This document shows positions 1-5,482 of a DNA stretch of 5,531 nucleotides, one piece after another. The translations under genes and the position numbers were made by a program. Source of the stretch: an uncultured Collinsella sp. Lineage in GTDB: Bacteria; Actinomycetota; Coriobacteriia; Coriobacteriales; Coriobacteriaceae. Positions within the stretch are counted from its first letter, which is position 1; the number at the start of each line of letters is the position of its first letter. The notes under the pieces were generated by a model that worked only from the letters and a program-made list of their open reading frames with translations, was not told the DNA's origin and made no database searches. The stretch spans positions 1-5,531 of the forward strand of contig CAKUEZ010000130.1 of NCBI GenBank assembly GCA_934646965.1. The letters are read 5' to 3'.

Positions 1-92
1 GCTCCGCAGGAGCAGGACAAGAGGCCTTCATGCGCGAGGACGATTTTGGGGGAACACCCCGACCGTCCCGGACAGGTATATGGGGAGGATGT
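1..92. other. Non-coding 3' flank of thrB at the left window edge
   Basis: No convincing gene lies in these 92 bases. Small dyads are visible: GCTCC/GGAGC with a 3-nt loop at 1-13, GGGG/CCCC with a 4-nt loop at 49-60, and GTCC/GGAC at 65-73. None is followed by a T-run in the direction thrB is read, so I cannot name a thrB terminator. A weak hairpin-based stop, or readthrough into a gene beyond the edge, are both possible. Read on the minus strand, bases 21 to 1 resemble part of the hairpin at the right edge of the window (see findings). Confidence 0.5.
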
Positions 93-974
93 CTACAGGT
101 ATTCGATCTGGGCGCCTTCTGTGTCGCACGTGAGGATATGCGTCTCGCACTTAGGGAACTGCTCACGCAGCTTGACCTGCAGGAACTTTGCCACGATGGT
201 GTCGTCGGTCACGGCCATGAGGGTCGAACCGGAGCCACTGATCCAGATGGTCTTGGCGCCACCGTTGAGGCAGGTGTCGCGCACGGCGTTGTAGTCGGGA
301 ATCAAACGACGGCGATAGGGCTCCTGGATGCGGTCGTCGTTGGCGGCAGCGATCAGGTCAAGGTCGCCGGTTTCCAGACCACGCGTCATGCCGGCGATGC
401 GGCCCATCTGCCACACAGCGGTGGAAAGCGGAATCTCCTGCGGCACGACCTTGCGCGCCTCGCTCGTGTGCACCTCGTAGGGCGGAATCACGGTAATAAA
501 ACGCAGCTTGTCGCTCACCTCGTAGCGCAGGCACTGGGGGAGCGAGTCGGTCGGCGTGAAGGAGCAGACGGCGCCGCCTAGGATAGCGGGGGCGACGTTA
601 TCGGGATGACCTTCGACCTCGGTGGCAATGCGGACAAGTTCGGCGCGGTCGACGGTGTGGCCAGTCAGCGCGGCGGCCGCCATAATGCCAGCGACGACGC
701 AGGTGGAGCTGGAACCCAGGCCGCGAGCGACGGGCACGTCGGTCTGAATGTCGATGGCGACGGGAAAGGCCGGCTCGTCCCAGGCGGCCAGTGCATCGAC
801 AAAGCTCACGTAGACCAGGTTGTTCTCGTTTTGGAACTCCTCGGGGCAGCCGGTGATGGTGAGCTTGTCGGCGCGCTCGAAGGTGAAGTGCGAGTAGAGG
901 CTGACGGCCATGCCGAGGGTGTCGTAGCCGATGCCTAGGTTGGCGCTCGTGGCCGGTACGGTGATCTTGATCAT
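93..974 (-). CDS. thrB: Homoserine kinase (ThrB), GHMP kinase family
   Basis: This is a 293-residue protein, close to the usual 290-310 for the family. It should phosphorylate L-homoserine with ATP to O-phosphohomoserine in the cytoplasm, the step before threonine synthase. Visible motifs are the N-terminal VPATSANLGIGYDTLG (6-21), the GHMP ATP-binding loop PVARGLGSSS (81-90), EGHPDNVAPAILGG (121-134) and a C-terminal glycine-rich GAKTIWISGSGS (239-250). The usual N-terminal motif reads NLGPGFD; here it is NLGIGYD, a modest variation. The ATG at 974 is preceded by a strong AGGAGG six bases away, and the protein begins right at the conserved motif, so the start is secure. thrC lies 203 bp upstream on the same strand. 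A terminator-like hairpin and a long inverted repeat separate them, so thrB may depend on readthrough or on its own unseen promoter. Confidence 0.95.
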   Translation of the reverse strand: MIKITVPATSANLGIGYDTLGMAVSLYSHFTFERADKLTITGCPEEFQNENNLVYVSFVDALAAWDEPAFPVAIDIQTDVPVARGLGSSSTCVVAGIMAAAALTGHTVDRAELVRIATEVEGHPDNVAPAILGGAVCSFTPTDSLPQCLRYEVSDKLRFITVIPPYEVHTSEARKVVPQEIPLSTAVWQMGRIAGMTRGLETGDLDLIAAANDDRIQEPYRRRLIPDYNAVRDTCLNGGAKTIWISGSGSTLMAVTDDTIVAKFLQVKLREQFPKCETHILTCDTEGAQIEYL

Positions 975-980
975 GTGAGT

Positions 981-986
981 CCTCCT
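981..986 (-). promoter_or_regulatory. thrB ribosome binding site
   Basis: AGGAGG on the minus strand lies six bases before the thrB ATG, a near-consensus Shine-Dalgarno sequence. Only one base (987) separates it from the foot of the long inverted repeat at 988-1099. A folded leader RNA would therefore place a large hairpin directly beside the ribosome binding site. Confidence 0.85.
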
Positions 987-987
987 G

Positions 988-1099
988 GCGTGTCTGGCTG
1001 TTTAGTTCGCTGCTCGGGCAGTCCTGCGCAAGACGGAAAGCACATTAAGTGCTTTCCTTTGCGTGCGGAACTCGCGACGAACTAAACAGCCAGACACGC
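988..1099. repeat. 112-bp inverted-repeat element between thrC and thrB
   Basis: The perfect 22-bp arms are at 988-1009 and 1078-1099; the outer ends read GCGTGTCTGG and CCAGACACGC. Inside is a second, independent dyad with 9-bp arms, GGAAAGCAC (1035-1043) and GTGCTTTCC (1049-1057), around ATTAA, flanked by the shorter pairing CGCAA (1027-1031)/TTGCG (1059-1063). CTGC/GCAG at 1010-1021 can form a side branch. The whole can fold into one long, slightly branched hairpin on either strand. There is no coding potential, and I see no clear target-site duplication at the ends. It could be a MITE-like or REP-like mobile repeat, or a structured leader acting on thrB. The sequence alone does not decide. 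Confidence 0.8.
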
Positions 1100-1131
1100 T
1101 ATGTGCGTTCGTCATCATCCCGGGGGTTATC

Positions 1132-1166
1132 TGATGAAAGAAGGTGCGCCGGCTTTCGCCGGCGCC
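1132..1166 (-). terminator. Probable intrinsic terminator of thrC
   Basis: Reading leftward from the thrC stop there is an 8-bp perfect stem, GCGCCGGC (1165-1158) and GCCGGCGC (1153-1146), closed by a GAAA tetraloop. It is followed by a pyrimidine-rich tail ACCTTCTTTC. The stem is very stable, but the T-run is interrupted by C, so termination may be partial. It starts about 12 bases after the thrC stop codon. Confidence 0.65.
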
Positions 1167-1177
1167 TAGTAAGGGGT

Positions 1178-2695
1178 TTAGTTGGTGGCCATCTTTTTTG
1201 CTGCGGACTCTACGTAGTTGGCCATGTCGGCTACGTCGCAGACGTCTTCGAAGCGGACGGGCTTGGACTCGAGTTCGGCGAGCTGGGTCGGGGCGACCGT
1301 GTTGGTGGCCTGCTCGAGCACGCGCATGGCCTCAAAGTCGTCCTCGGGAACGTCGAGGCCCAGGGCGTCGCAGCAGGCGCGCGGGAACTTGTAGGGGCTG
1401 GCGGTCGAAAGCAGCACGCGAGCCTTGGCGCCCTCGGCGGGGGCGACCTGCTCAAAGACGTGATAGCCGCAGGCGGTGTGCGGATCGATCACGTAGCCGT
1501 TCGCATCCCAGCAGCTCTTGATGGCGGCGCGGACCTCGTCCTCGCTGGCCCAACCGCAGCCAAACACGCTCTGAATCTTGGCCAGCAGCTCGGCGGGCAC
1601 CTCGTAGCGGCCCGTCTGGGCGAGCTGCTCCATAAGGCCGGCAACGAGTTTGCAGTCGCCGTCGGACAGGAAGTAGAGCATGCGCTCCAGATTGGAGCTA
1701 ATAAGGATGTCCATCGAAGGCGAGATGGTCGTGAAGAACGGGCGGTTGCGGTCGTAGACGCCGGTGGTCAAGAAGTCGGCGAGCACGTTGTTCTTGTCGC
1801 TCGCCACGACGAGCTTGGCGACGGGCAGGCCCATGCGCTTGGCATAGTAGCCGGCCAGGATATCGCCAAAGTTGCCGGTCGGCACGCAGAACTCTACGGC
1901 ATCACCGGCCTCGATAGCACCGGCGCGCAGCAGCTGCGCATAGGCGGCAAAGTAGTAGACGACCTGCGGCACCAGGCGGCCAACGTTGATGGAGTTGGCG
2001 CTCGAAAGCACCGTGCCGGCGGCTTCCAGGCGCTCGGCCAGCTCCTTATCGGCGAAGATGCGCTTGACGGCGCTCTGGGCGTCGTCGAAGTTGCCGCGGA
2101 TACCGCAGACGGCGACATTGTCGCCCTCCTGCGTGGACATCTGCAGGTTCTGTACGCGGCTGACCTTGCCCTCGGGATAAAAGACGGTAATACCCGTGCC
2201 TGGAGCGTCGGCAAAACCGGCGAGTGCCGCCTTGCCCGTGTCGCCCGACGTGGCGGTGACGATCATGATGCGCTCGGCGCCGCCGTCCTTGGCAGAGGTG
2301 CGGGCCATTAGACGGGGGAGCATCTGCAGGGCGACGTCCTTAAAGGCGCTCGTGGGGCCGCCAAAGAGCTCCATCACATAGGTTTGCGGGGCGTCGGCGC
2401 CCGGTGCGGCGTCGAGTTTGACGAGCGGCGTGACCTCTTCGCTCGCGAACGTGCCGCGGTATGCCTCGTCGACACACGCCGAAATTTCTTCAGCCGTGTA
2501 ATCATTCAGTAACATTCCCAACACATCTTGAGCGATTTCAAAGTACGATTTATCTGCAAGCGAGCTGATATCGAGCTGCTGGGTGCCGAGCTCGTCCGAG
2601 ACAAACAAACCCCCGTCGGGAGCGATGCCAGTACGGATTGCCACCTTACTTGAGCACGATAAAGTGCGTCCTCGTGTACTATGATAAGTTCCCAT
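1178..2695 (-). CDS. thrC: Threonine synthase (ThrC), PLP-dependent fold type II
   Basis: This 505-residue protein should convert O-phospho-L-homoserine and water to L-threonine and phosphate, the last step of threonine synthesis. The N-terminus MGTYHSTRG (1-9) and APDGGLFV (25-32) are typical of the longer threonine synthase class. The PLP lysine is K119 in GGPTSAFKD (112-120). TATSGDTGKAAL (147-158) and the glycine loop PTGNFGD (272-278) complete the cofactor site. The start at 2695 is preferred because it falls at the conserved MGTYHSTRG and has GAGGAG nine bases upstream. The in-frame ATG at 2740 would add 15 unconserved residues and lacks a ribosome binding site. The gene is divergent from lysC across 103 bp and lies upstream of thrB on the same strand. 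The stretch encoding roughly residues 30-65 is visibly more AT-rich than the rest, with no sign of a break. Confidence 0.95.
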   Translation of the reverse strand: MGTYHSTRGRTLSCSSKVAIRTGIAPDGGLFVSDELGTQQLDISSLADKSYFEIAQDVLGMLLNDYTAEEISACVDEAYRGTFASEEVTPLVKLDAAPGADAPQTYVMELFGGPTSAFKDVALQMLPRLMARTSAKDGGAERIMIVTATSGDTGKAALAGFADAPGTGITVFYPEGKVSRVQNLQMSTQEGDNVAVCGIRGNFDDAQSAVKRIFADKELAERLEAAGTVLSSANSINVGRLVPQVVYYFAAYAQLLRAGAIEAGDAVEFCVPTGNFGDILAGYYAKRMGLPVAKLVVASDKNNVLADFLTTGVYDRNRPFFTTISPSMDILISSNLERMLYFLSDGDCKLVAGLMEQLAQTGRYEVPAELLAKIQSVFGCGWASEDEVRAAIKSCWDANGYVIDPHTACGYHVFEQVAPAEGAKARVLLSTASPYKFPRACCDALGLDVPEDDFEAMRVLEQATNTVAPTQLAELESKPVRFEDVCDVADMANYVESAAKKMATN

Positions 2696-2704
2696 ATAAC
2701 ACTG

Positions 2705-2710
2705 CTCCTC
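2705..2710 (-). promoter_or_regulatory. thrC ribosome binding site
   Basis: GAGGAG on the minus strand lies nine bases before the ATG at 2695. It decides the start in favour of the shorter 505-residue protein over the in-frame ATG at 2740. Confidence 0.8.
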
Positions 2711-2778
2711 GGATGCCTTGGTCCCAATCGGTGAAACCATGGTATCAGAGCACGCAAAACAGGTTCGCAGAGGCTTTT

Positions 2779-2785
2779 AGAAAGG
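2779..2785 (+). promoter_or_regulatory. Weak candidate ribosome binding site of lysC
   Basis: AGAAAGG ends 13 bases before the lysC ATG, which is far for a Shine-Dalgarno sequence and matches it poorly. The bases nearer the start (TTACCTCC, 2786-2793) resemble the 16S rRNA 3' end rather than its complement. Either this distant site is used or lysC is translated by another route, for example from a leaderless or very short-leader mRNA. Confidence 0.3.
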
Positions 2786-2798
2786 TTACCTCCAGCCC

Positions 2799-4187
2799 AT
2801 GATTAAGATTGCCAAGTTTGGCGGCTCGTCGGTCGCCGACGCCGAACACTTCAAGAAGATCAAGGCCATTGTCGACGCCGACCCGGCCCGCCGTTTTGTG
2901 GTGGTTTCCGCCTGCGGTCGCCGCTTTAAGGGCGACACCAAGGTGACCGACCTGCTCTACCTGGTTAATGCGCACGTCAAATATCACGTGTCGTGCGAGG
3001 AGCTGCTCGAGGACATCGGCCAGCGCTACTTTGATATTGCTGACGAGCTGGAGCTCACCTATCCCATTCGCGAGGAGTTTGCGGCCTTTGCCGAGCGCGC
3101 CCGCTCCGGTGGCTACTCCACCGAGGAGCTCGTAAGTCGCGGCGAGTACTTTACCGCTCGCCTCATGGCCGAGTACCTGGGCCTGCCGTTTCTGGACGCC
3201 GCGACGGTCGTGGCGTTCCACCACGACGGTACGCTCAGCATGAACCGCACCTCCGAGCTGGTGCAGGAGTACGGTCAGCAGGGCGGCTTTGTCATGCCCG
3301 GTTTCTATGGCGCGACGCGCGAGGGCCAGATTAAGCTGCTCGACCGTGGTGGCGGAGACATCTCCGGCGCCATCCTGGCCAAGTGTCTGGGTGCCGACCT
3401 GTACGAGAACTGGACCGACGTCTCGGGCTTCTATTCTGCCGATCCCCGCATCGTGCCCGAGGCTCAGCCCATCGCCCGCGTTACCTACGAGGAGCTGCGT
3501 GAGCTTTCGTACATGGGCGCGAGCGTTCTGCACGAGGAGGCCGTGTTCCCCGTGCGCGAGGCCGGTATTCCGCTGGTCATCAAGAACACCAACGCCCCGC
3601 AGGACCCCGGCACCATCATTAGCGAGACGGCCGACGAGGGCGAGGCCGAGCCCATCATTACCGGCGTGACCGGCAAGCGCGGCTTTGTCGCCATTAACGT
3701 GGCCCGCGACCGCACCAAGCCCCGCGTCGGCTTTATGCGCCGTGCACTTTCGGTGTTCGAGCGCTATGACGTCTCCGTCGAGCACATGCCCACCGGCGTC
3801 GACCGCTTTGGCGCCGTGGTGCAGGAAGAGGATGTGCACGATTCGCTGTACTCGCTCGTGGGCGACATCCAGAAGGAAGTCGAGCCGCTCGAGATTGAGG
3901 TTGTCGAGGGTCTGGCGCTCATCGCGACGGTCGGCCGTAACCTGCGCGGTCGTGCCGGCATCTCCGGCCACCTGTTTGGCATGCTCGGCCAGGCCGGCGT
4001 GAGCGTGCGTATGATTTCGCAGAGCTGCGACGAGATCAACATCATTATCGGCGTGGAGGAGAAGGACTTCGACCTGGCGATCCAGACCATCTACCGCGCT
4101 TTCTCGGACGAGAACGGCATCGTCAAGGTCTCCGATCTGGAGCCTTCCGAGCCGCTTGAGCCTGCGCTGGCCGCGCTCAAAAAGTAG
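2799..4187 (+). CDS. lysC: Aspartate kinase (LysC) with C-terminal ACT domains
   Basis: This 462-residue monofunctional aspartokinase makes 4-phospho-L-aspartate from aspartate and ATP, the first committed step to lysine, threonine and methionine. The kinase domain spans about residues 1-280, with KFGGSSV (6-12), SRGEYFTA (113-120), GFYGAT (168-173), DRGGGDISGAILA (182-194) and WTDVSGFYSADPRI (205-218). Two ACT segments follow at about 290-365 and 370-445; RGRAGISG (383-390) and RMISQSCDEINIIIGV (404-419) are typical. ACT domains in this family bind lysine and/or threonine as feedback inhibitors. No homoserine dehydrogenase domain is attached. The motif usually written RGGSD is RGGGD here. 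The start is set by the conserved N-terminus although the ribosome binding site is poor. I see no convincing internal start for a separate beta subunit. asd follows after 217 bp and has its own promoter. Confidence 0.96.
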   Translation: MIKIAKFGGSSVADAEHFKKIKAIVDADPARRFVVVSACGRRFKGDTKVTDLLYLVNAHVKYHVSCEELLEDIGQRYFDIADELELTYPIREEFAAFAERARSGGYSTEELVSRGEYFTARLMAEYLGLPFLDAATVVAFHHDGTLSMNRTSELVQEYGQQGGFVMPGFYGATREGQIKLLDRGGGDISGAILAKCLGADLYENWTDVSGFYSADPRIVPEAQPIARVTYEELRELSYMGASVLHEEAVFPVREAGIPLVIKNTNAPQDPGTIISETADEGEAEPIITGVTGKRGFVAINVARDRTKPRVGFMRRALSVFERYDVSVEHMPTGVDRFGAVVQEEDVHDSLYSLVGDIQKEVEPLEIEVVEGLALIATVGRNLRGRAGISGHLFGMLGQAGVSVRMISQSCDEINIIIGVEEKDFDLAIQTIYRAFSDENGIVKVSDLEPSEPLEPALAALKK

Positions 4188-4191
4188 CGGC

Positions 4192-4283
4192 CGCCCCGGT
4201 AGATTTTTGGGACATGCCTGAAAATCTACCTTCAGGCGCCTGAGTAGATTTTGAGGCATGTCCCAAAAATCTACCGTGGGGCG
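4192..4283. repeat. 92-bp nested palindrome (REPIN-like) between lysC and asd
   Basis: The main arms, 4198-4229 and 4244-4275, are reverse complements over 32 bases with one mismatch. The outer pair CGCCCC (4192-4197)/GGGGCG (4278-4283) extends the stem after a 2-base bulge. The centre, TCAGGCGCCTGA (4232-4243), is itself a perfect palindrome. Each arm is also a hairpin: GTAGATTTT/AAAATCTAC occurs twice, at 4199-4229 and 4244-4274, each around a 13-base loop. The two loops, containing GGGACATGCC and GGCATGTCCC, are complementary. The DNA or RNA can therefore fold as one long stem or as two tandem hairpins whose loops could pair. It has no coding content. The architecture, two inverted copies of a short palindrome, is that of a REPIN or MITE. 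The outer stem followed by TTTCGTTT could also help end lysC transcription. Confidence 0.85.
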
Positions 4284-4304
4284 TTTCGTTTCGGTTCCAT
4301 TTCG

Positions 4305-4336
4305 ACGGGGCGGGTTTTATATCCGCCCCGTTCTTG
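4305..4336 (+). terminator. Probable intrinsic terminator downstream of lysC
   Basis: A 9-bp perfect stem, ACGGGGCGG (4305-4313) and CCGCCCCGT (4323-4331), closes a 9-base AT-rich loop and is followed by TCTTG. The stem is strong but the T-run is short. It lies upstream of the asd promoter, so it would insulate asd from lysC transcription. Confidence 0.5.
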
Positions 4337-4353
4337 TATAAACTGGGGCACAA

Positions 4354-4382
4354 TTGAGCCTGCTTGACGTGCGGGCTATAAC
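4354..4382 (+). promoter_or_regulatory. Predicted sigma-70-type promoter of asd
   Basis: A -35 box TTGAGC (4354-4359) and a -10 box TATAAC (4377-4382) are separated by exactly 17 bases. They match consensus at four and five of six positions. Transcription would begin near 4389, leaving a leader of about 16 bases before the asd ATG, just long enough to hold its ribosome binding site. This is the clearest promoter in the window and suggests asd is transcribed independently of lysC. Confidence 0.75.
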
Positions 4383-4392
4383 TACGACCTTT

Positions 4393-4400
4393 AAAGGGGG
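4393..4400 (+). promoter_or_regulatory. asd ribosome binding site
   Basis: AAAGGGGG lies four bases before the ATG at 4405. It is a purine-rich Shine-Dalgarno with G in place of the usual central A, and it supports this start over the upstream in-frame TTG at 4354. Confidence 0.7.
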
Positions 4401-4404
4401 AAGC

Positions 4405-5430
4405 ATGAAACAGTACACGGTTGCTATTTTGGGCGCGACGGGAGCCGTGGGCACCCAGATGCTCGAGTGCCTGAACGAGCAGGAGTTTCCGGTCGGTAAG
4501 CTCAAGCTGTTGGCGAGCGCACGCTCTGCGGGCAAGACCGTCGAGTTCCGCGGCGAGCAGGTTGTGATTGAGGAGGCTTGCCCCGAGGCCTTTGAGGGCT
4601 GCGACATCGTGCTCGGTGCTGCCGGCGACGATATCGCCAAGGAGCTTTTGCCCGAGGCTGTTAAGCGCGGCGCTGTCGTGGTCGACAACAGCCATGCCTT
4701 CCGCCTGGATCCCGAGGTGCCGCTGGTCGTGCCCGAGATCAATGCCGACGACATCAAGTGGCACCACGGCCTCATTGCCAACCCCAACTGTGCGACCATC
4801 ATCGGCCTGGTCCCCACCTGGCCGCTGCACCAGCTGGCCGGCGTCAAGCGCATGATCGTCTCGACGTATCAGGCGGCTTCGGGCGCAGGAGCTCCCGGCA
4901 TGGCCGAACTCGAGGCCCAGCTGGCCGCTCTGGGCCGTGGCGAGGAGATTCCTGAGCCGCGCGCCTTTGCCGCCCAGCTGGCGAGCAACCTGATTCCACA
5001 GATTGGCGGCGTCAAGGAGGAGGGCTTTACCTCCGAGGAGATGAAGCTGCAGAACGAGGGCCGCAAGATCATGCACCTGCCCGAGCTGCGCGTGAACTGC
5101 ACTTGCGTGCGCGTGCCCGTGCTGCGTTCGCACTCCGAGAGCATTACGCTCGAGTTTGAGCGCGACATTACGGTTGAGGAGGCCCGCGCTGCGTTGGCTG
5201 CCGCTCCCGGCGTCAAGCTGGTTGACGATATGGTTGCGGAGGATGCGCACGATCGCTTCCCCATGCCGATGGATACGTCCGACCAGGATCTGATTTGGGT
5301 CGGTCGCGTGCGCCGCGACATCTCGAACCCCGAGGCCGCGCGCGGCATCACCTTCTGGTGCTGCGGCGACCAAATCCGTAAGGGCGCGGCAACCAACGCC
5401 GTCCAGATCGCTAAGCTACTCTGCGAGTAG
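4405..5430 (+). CDS. asd: Aspartate-semialdehyde dehydrogenase (Asd)
   Basis: This 341-residue cytoplasmic enzyme, the usual length for the family, reduces 4-phospho-L-aspartate with NADPH to L-aspartate 4-semialdehyde and phosphate. It acts directly after LysC and feeds the lysine/diaminopimelate and homoserine branches. The NADPH loop is GATGAVG (10-16). The catalytic cysteine is C129 in NPNCAT (126-131). YQAASGAG (155-162) and the acid-base histidine H243 in RVPVLRSHSE (236-245) are present. The C-terminal RKGAATNAVQIA (325-336) is the conserved cofactor-side helix. All key residues are intact. The ATG at 4405 is chosen because the fold begins at MKQYTVAILGATG and a purine-rich ribosome binding site precedes it. 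An in-frame TTG at 4354 lies on the -35 box of the predicted promoter and cannot be the start of that transcript. The gene lies downstream of lysC on the same strand but seems separately transcribed. Confidence 0.96.
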   Translation: MKQYTVAILGATGAVGTQMLECLNEQEFPVGKLKLLASARSAGKTVEFRGEQVVIEEACPEAFEGCDIVLGAAGDDIAKELLPEAVKRGAVVVDNSHAFRLDPEVPLVVPEINADDIKWHHGLIANPNCATIIGLVPTWPLHQLAGVKRMIVSTYQAASGAGAPGMAELEAQLAALGRGEEIPEPRAFAAQLASNLIPQIGGVKEEGFTSEEMKLQNEGRKIMHLPELRVNCTCVRVPVLRSHSESITLEFERDITVEEARAALAAAPGVKLVDDMVAEDAHDRFPMPMDTSDQDLIWVGRVRRDISNPEAARGITFWCCGDQIRKGAATNAVQIAKLLCE

Positions 5431-5440
5431 GTTGACCTGT

Positions 5441-5465
5441 CCGGCGGGGGCCGGGCTTAGTTTTC
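5441..5465 (+). terminator. Probable intrinsic terminator of asd
   Basis: A 5-bp GC stem, CCGGC (5441-5445) and GCCGG (5450-5454), with a GGGG loop is followed by GCTTAGTTTTC. It starts 10 bases after the asd stop codon. The stem is short and the T-run begins a few bases late, so the call is moderate. The longer hairpin at 5483-5531 could serve as a second stop. Confidence 0.45.
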
Positions 5466-5482
5466 AGAACGTCCTCGACCAT

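Larger units (their letters stand above)
2696..2798. promoter_or_regulatory. Divergent thrC/lysC control region
   Basis: These 103 bases lie between the two start codons and must hold the start signals of both genes unless promoters sit inside the coding regions. For lysC the best candidate I see is TTGGTC (2718-2723) and an extended -10 TGG-TATCAG (2740-2748) with a long 19-base spacer, which is weak. I found no good -35/-10 pair for thrC. Short dyads, TTGG/CCAA at 2718-2727, CCATGG at 2737-2742 and GGT/ACC at 2784-2790, are possible operator halves but could be chance. The region is too short for a lysine riboswitch (about 170 nt) on the lysC side. Confidence 0.4.

Noticed and set aside
40..76. 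thrB terminator in the left flank
   Set aside because: The GGGG/CCCC and GTCC/GGAC dyads are short, and in the thrB direction they are followed by A-rich or mixed sequence rather than a T-run.
30..581. 183-codon open frame on the plus strand opposite thrB
   Set aside because: It is antisense to intact GHMP-kinase motifs, and its own sequence shows no family features.
1035..1060. Stand-alone terminator at GGAAAGCAC/GTGCTTTCC
   Set aside because: The stem is not GC-rich and only three T follow on the plus strand, with none on the minus strand. It is better described as the core of the larger inverted repeat.
1049..2311. 420-codon open frame on the plus strand opposite thrC
   Set aside because: It is a shadow of a clearly real threonine synthase, with low-complexity G/A/V/H/R composition and no family motif.
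2641..2690. TTGAGC (2650-2655) and TATGAT (2680-2685) as a lysC promoter inside thrC
   Set aside because: The spacer is 24 bases, too long for a sigma-70-type promoter, and no better pairing was found there.
2696..2798. Lysine riboswitch or T-box leader for lysC
   Set aside because: The region is only 103 bases and shows neither the multi-helix lysine riboswitch core nor a recognisable T-box sequence.
3580..3720. Internal translation start giving a separate aspartokinase beta subunit
   Set aside because: A GTG near the start of the ACT region (about residue 290) has no purine-rich site at a usable distance, and I saw no other good candidate.
2745..4259. 504-codon open frame on the minus strand opposite lysC
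   Set aside because: It mirrors lysC codons in a GC-rich genome, has no recognisable domain, and its composition (rich in G, A, L, V, H, R) is typical of an antisense shadow. It also runs through the palindrome after lysC.
4354..4404. 17-residue N-terminal extension of Asd from a TTG start
   Set aside because: The TTG is part of the predicted -35 box. The extension is unconserved, and the ATG at 4405 has a ribosome binding site and starts at the conserved fold.
4177..5373. 398-codon open frame on the minus strand opposite asd
   Set aside because: It is an antisense shadow of asd that also crosses the lysC-asd gap, including the promoter and palindrome. No domain is recognisable.
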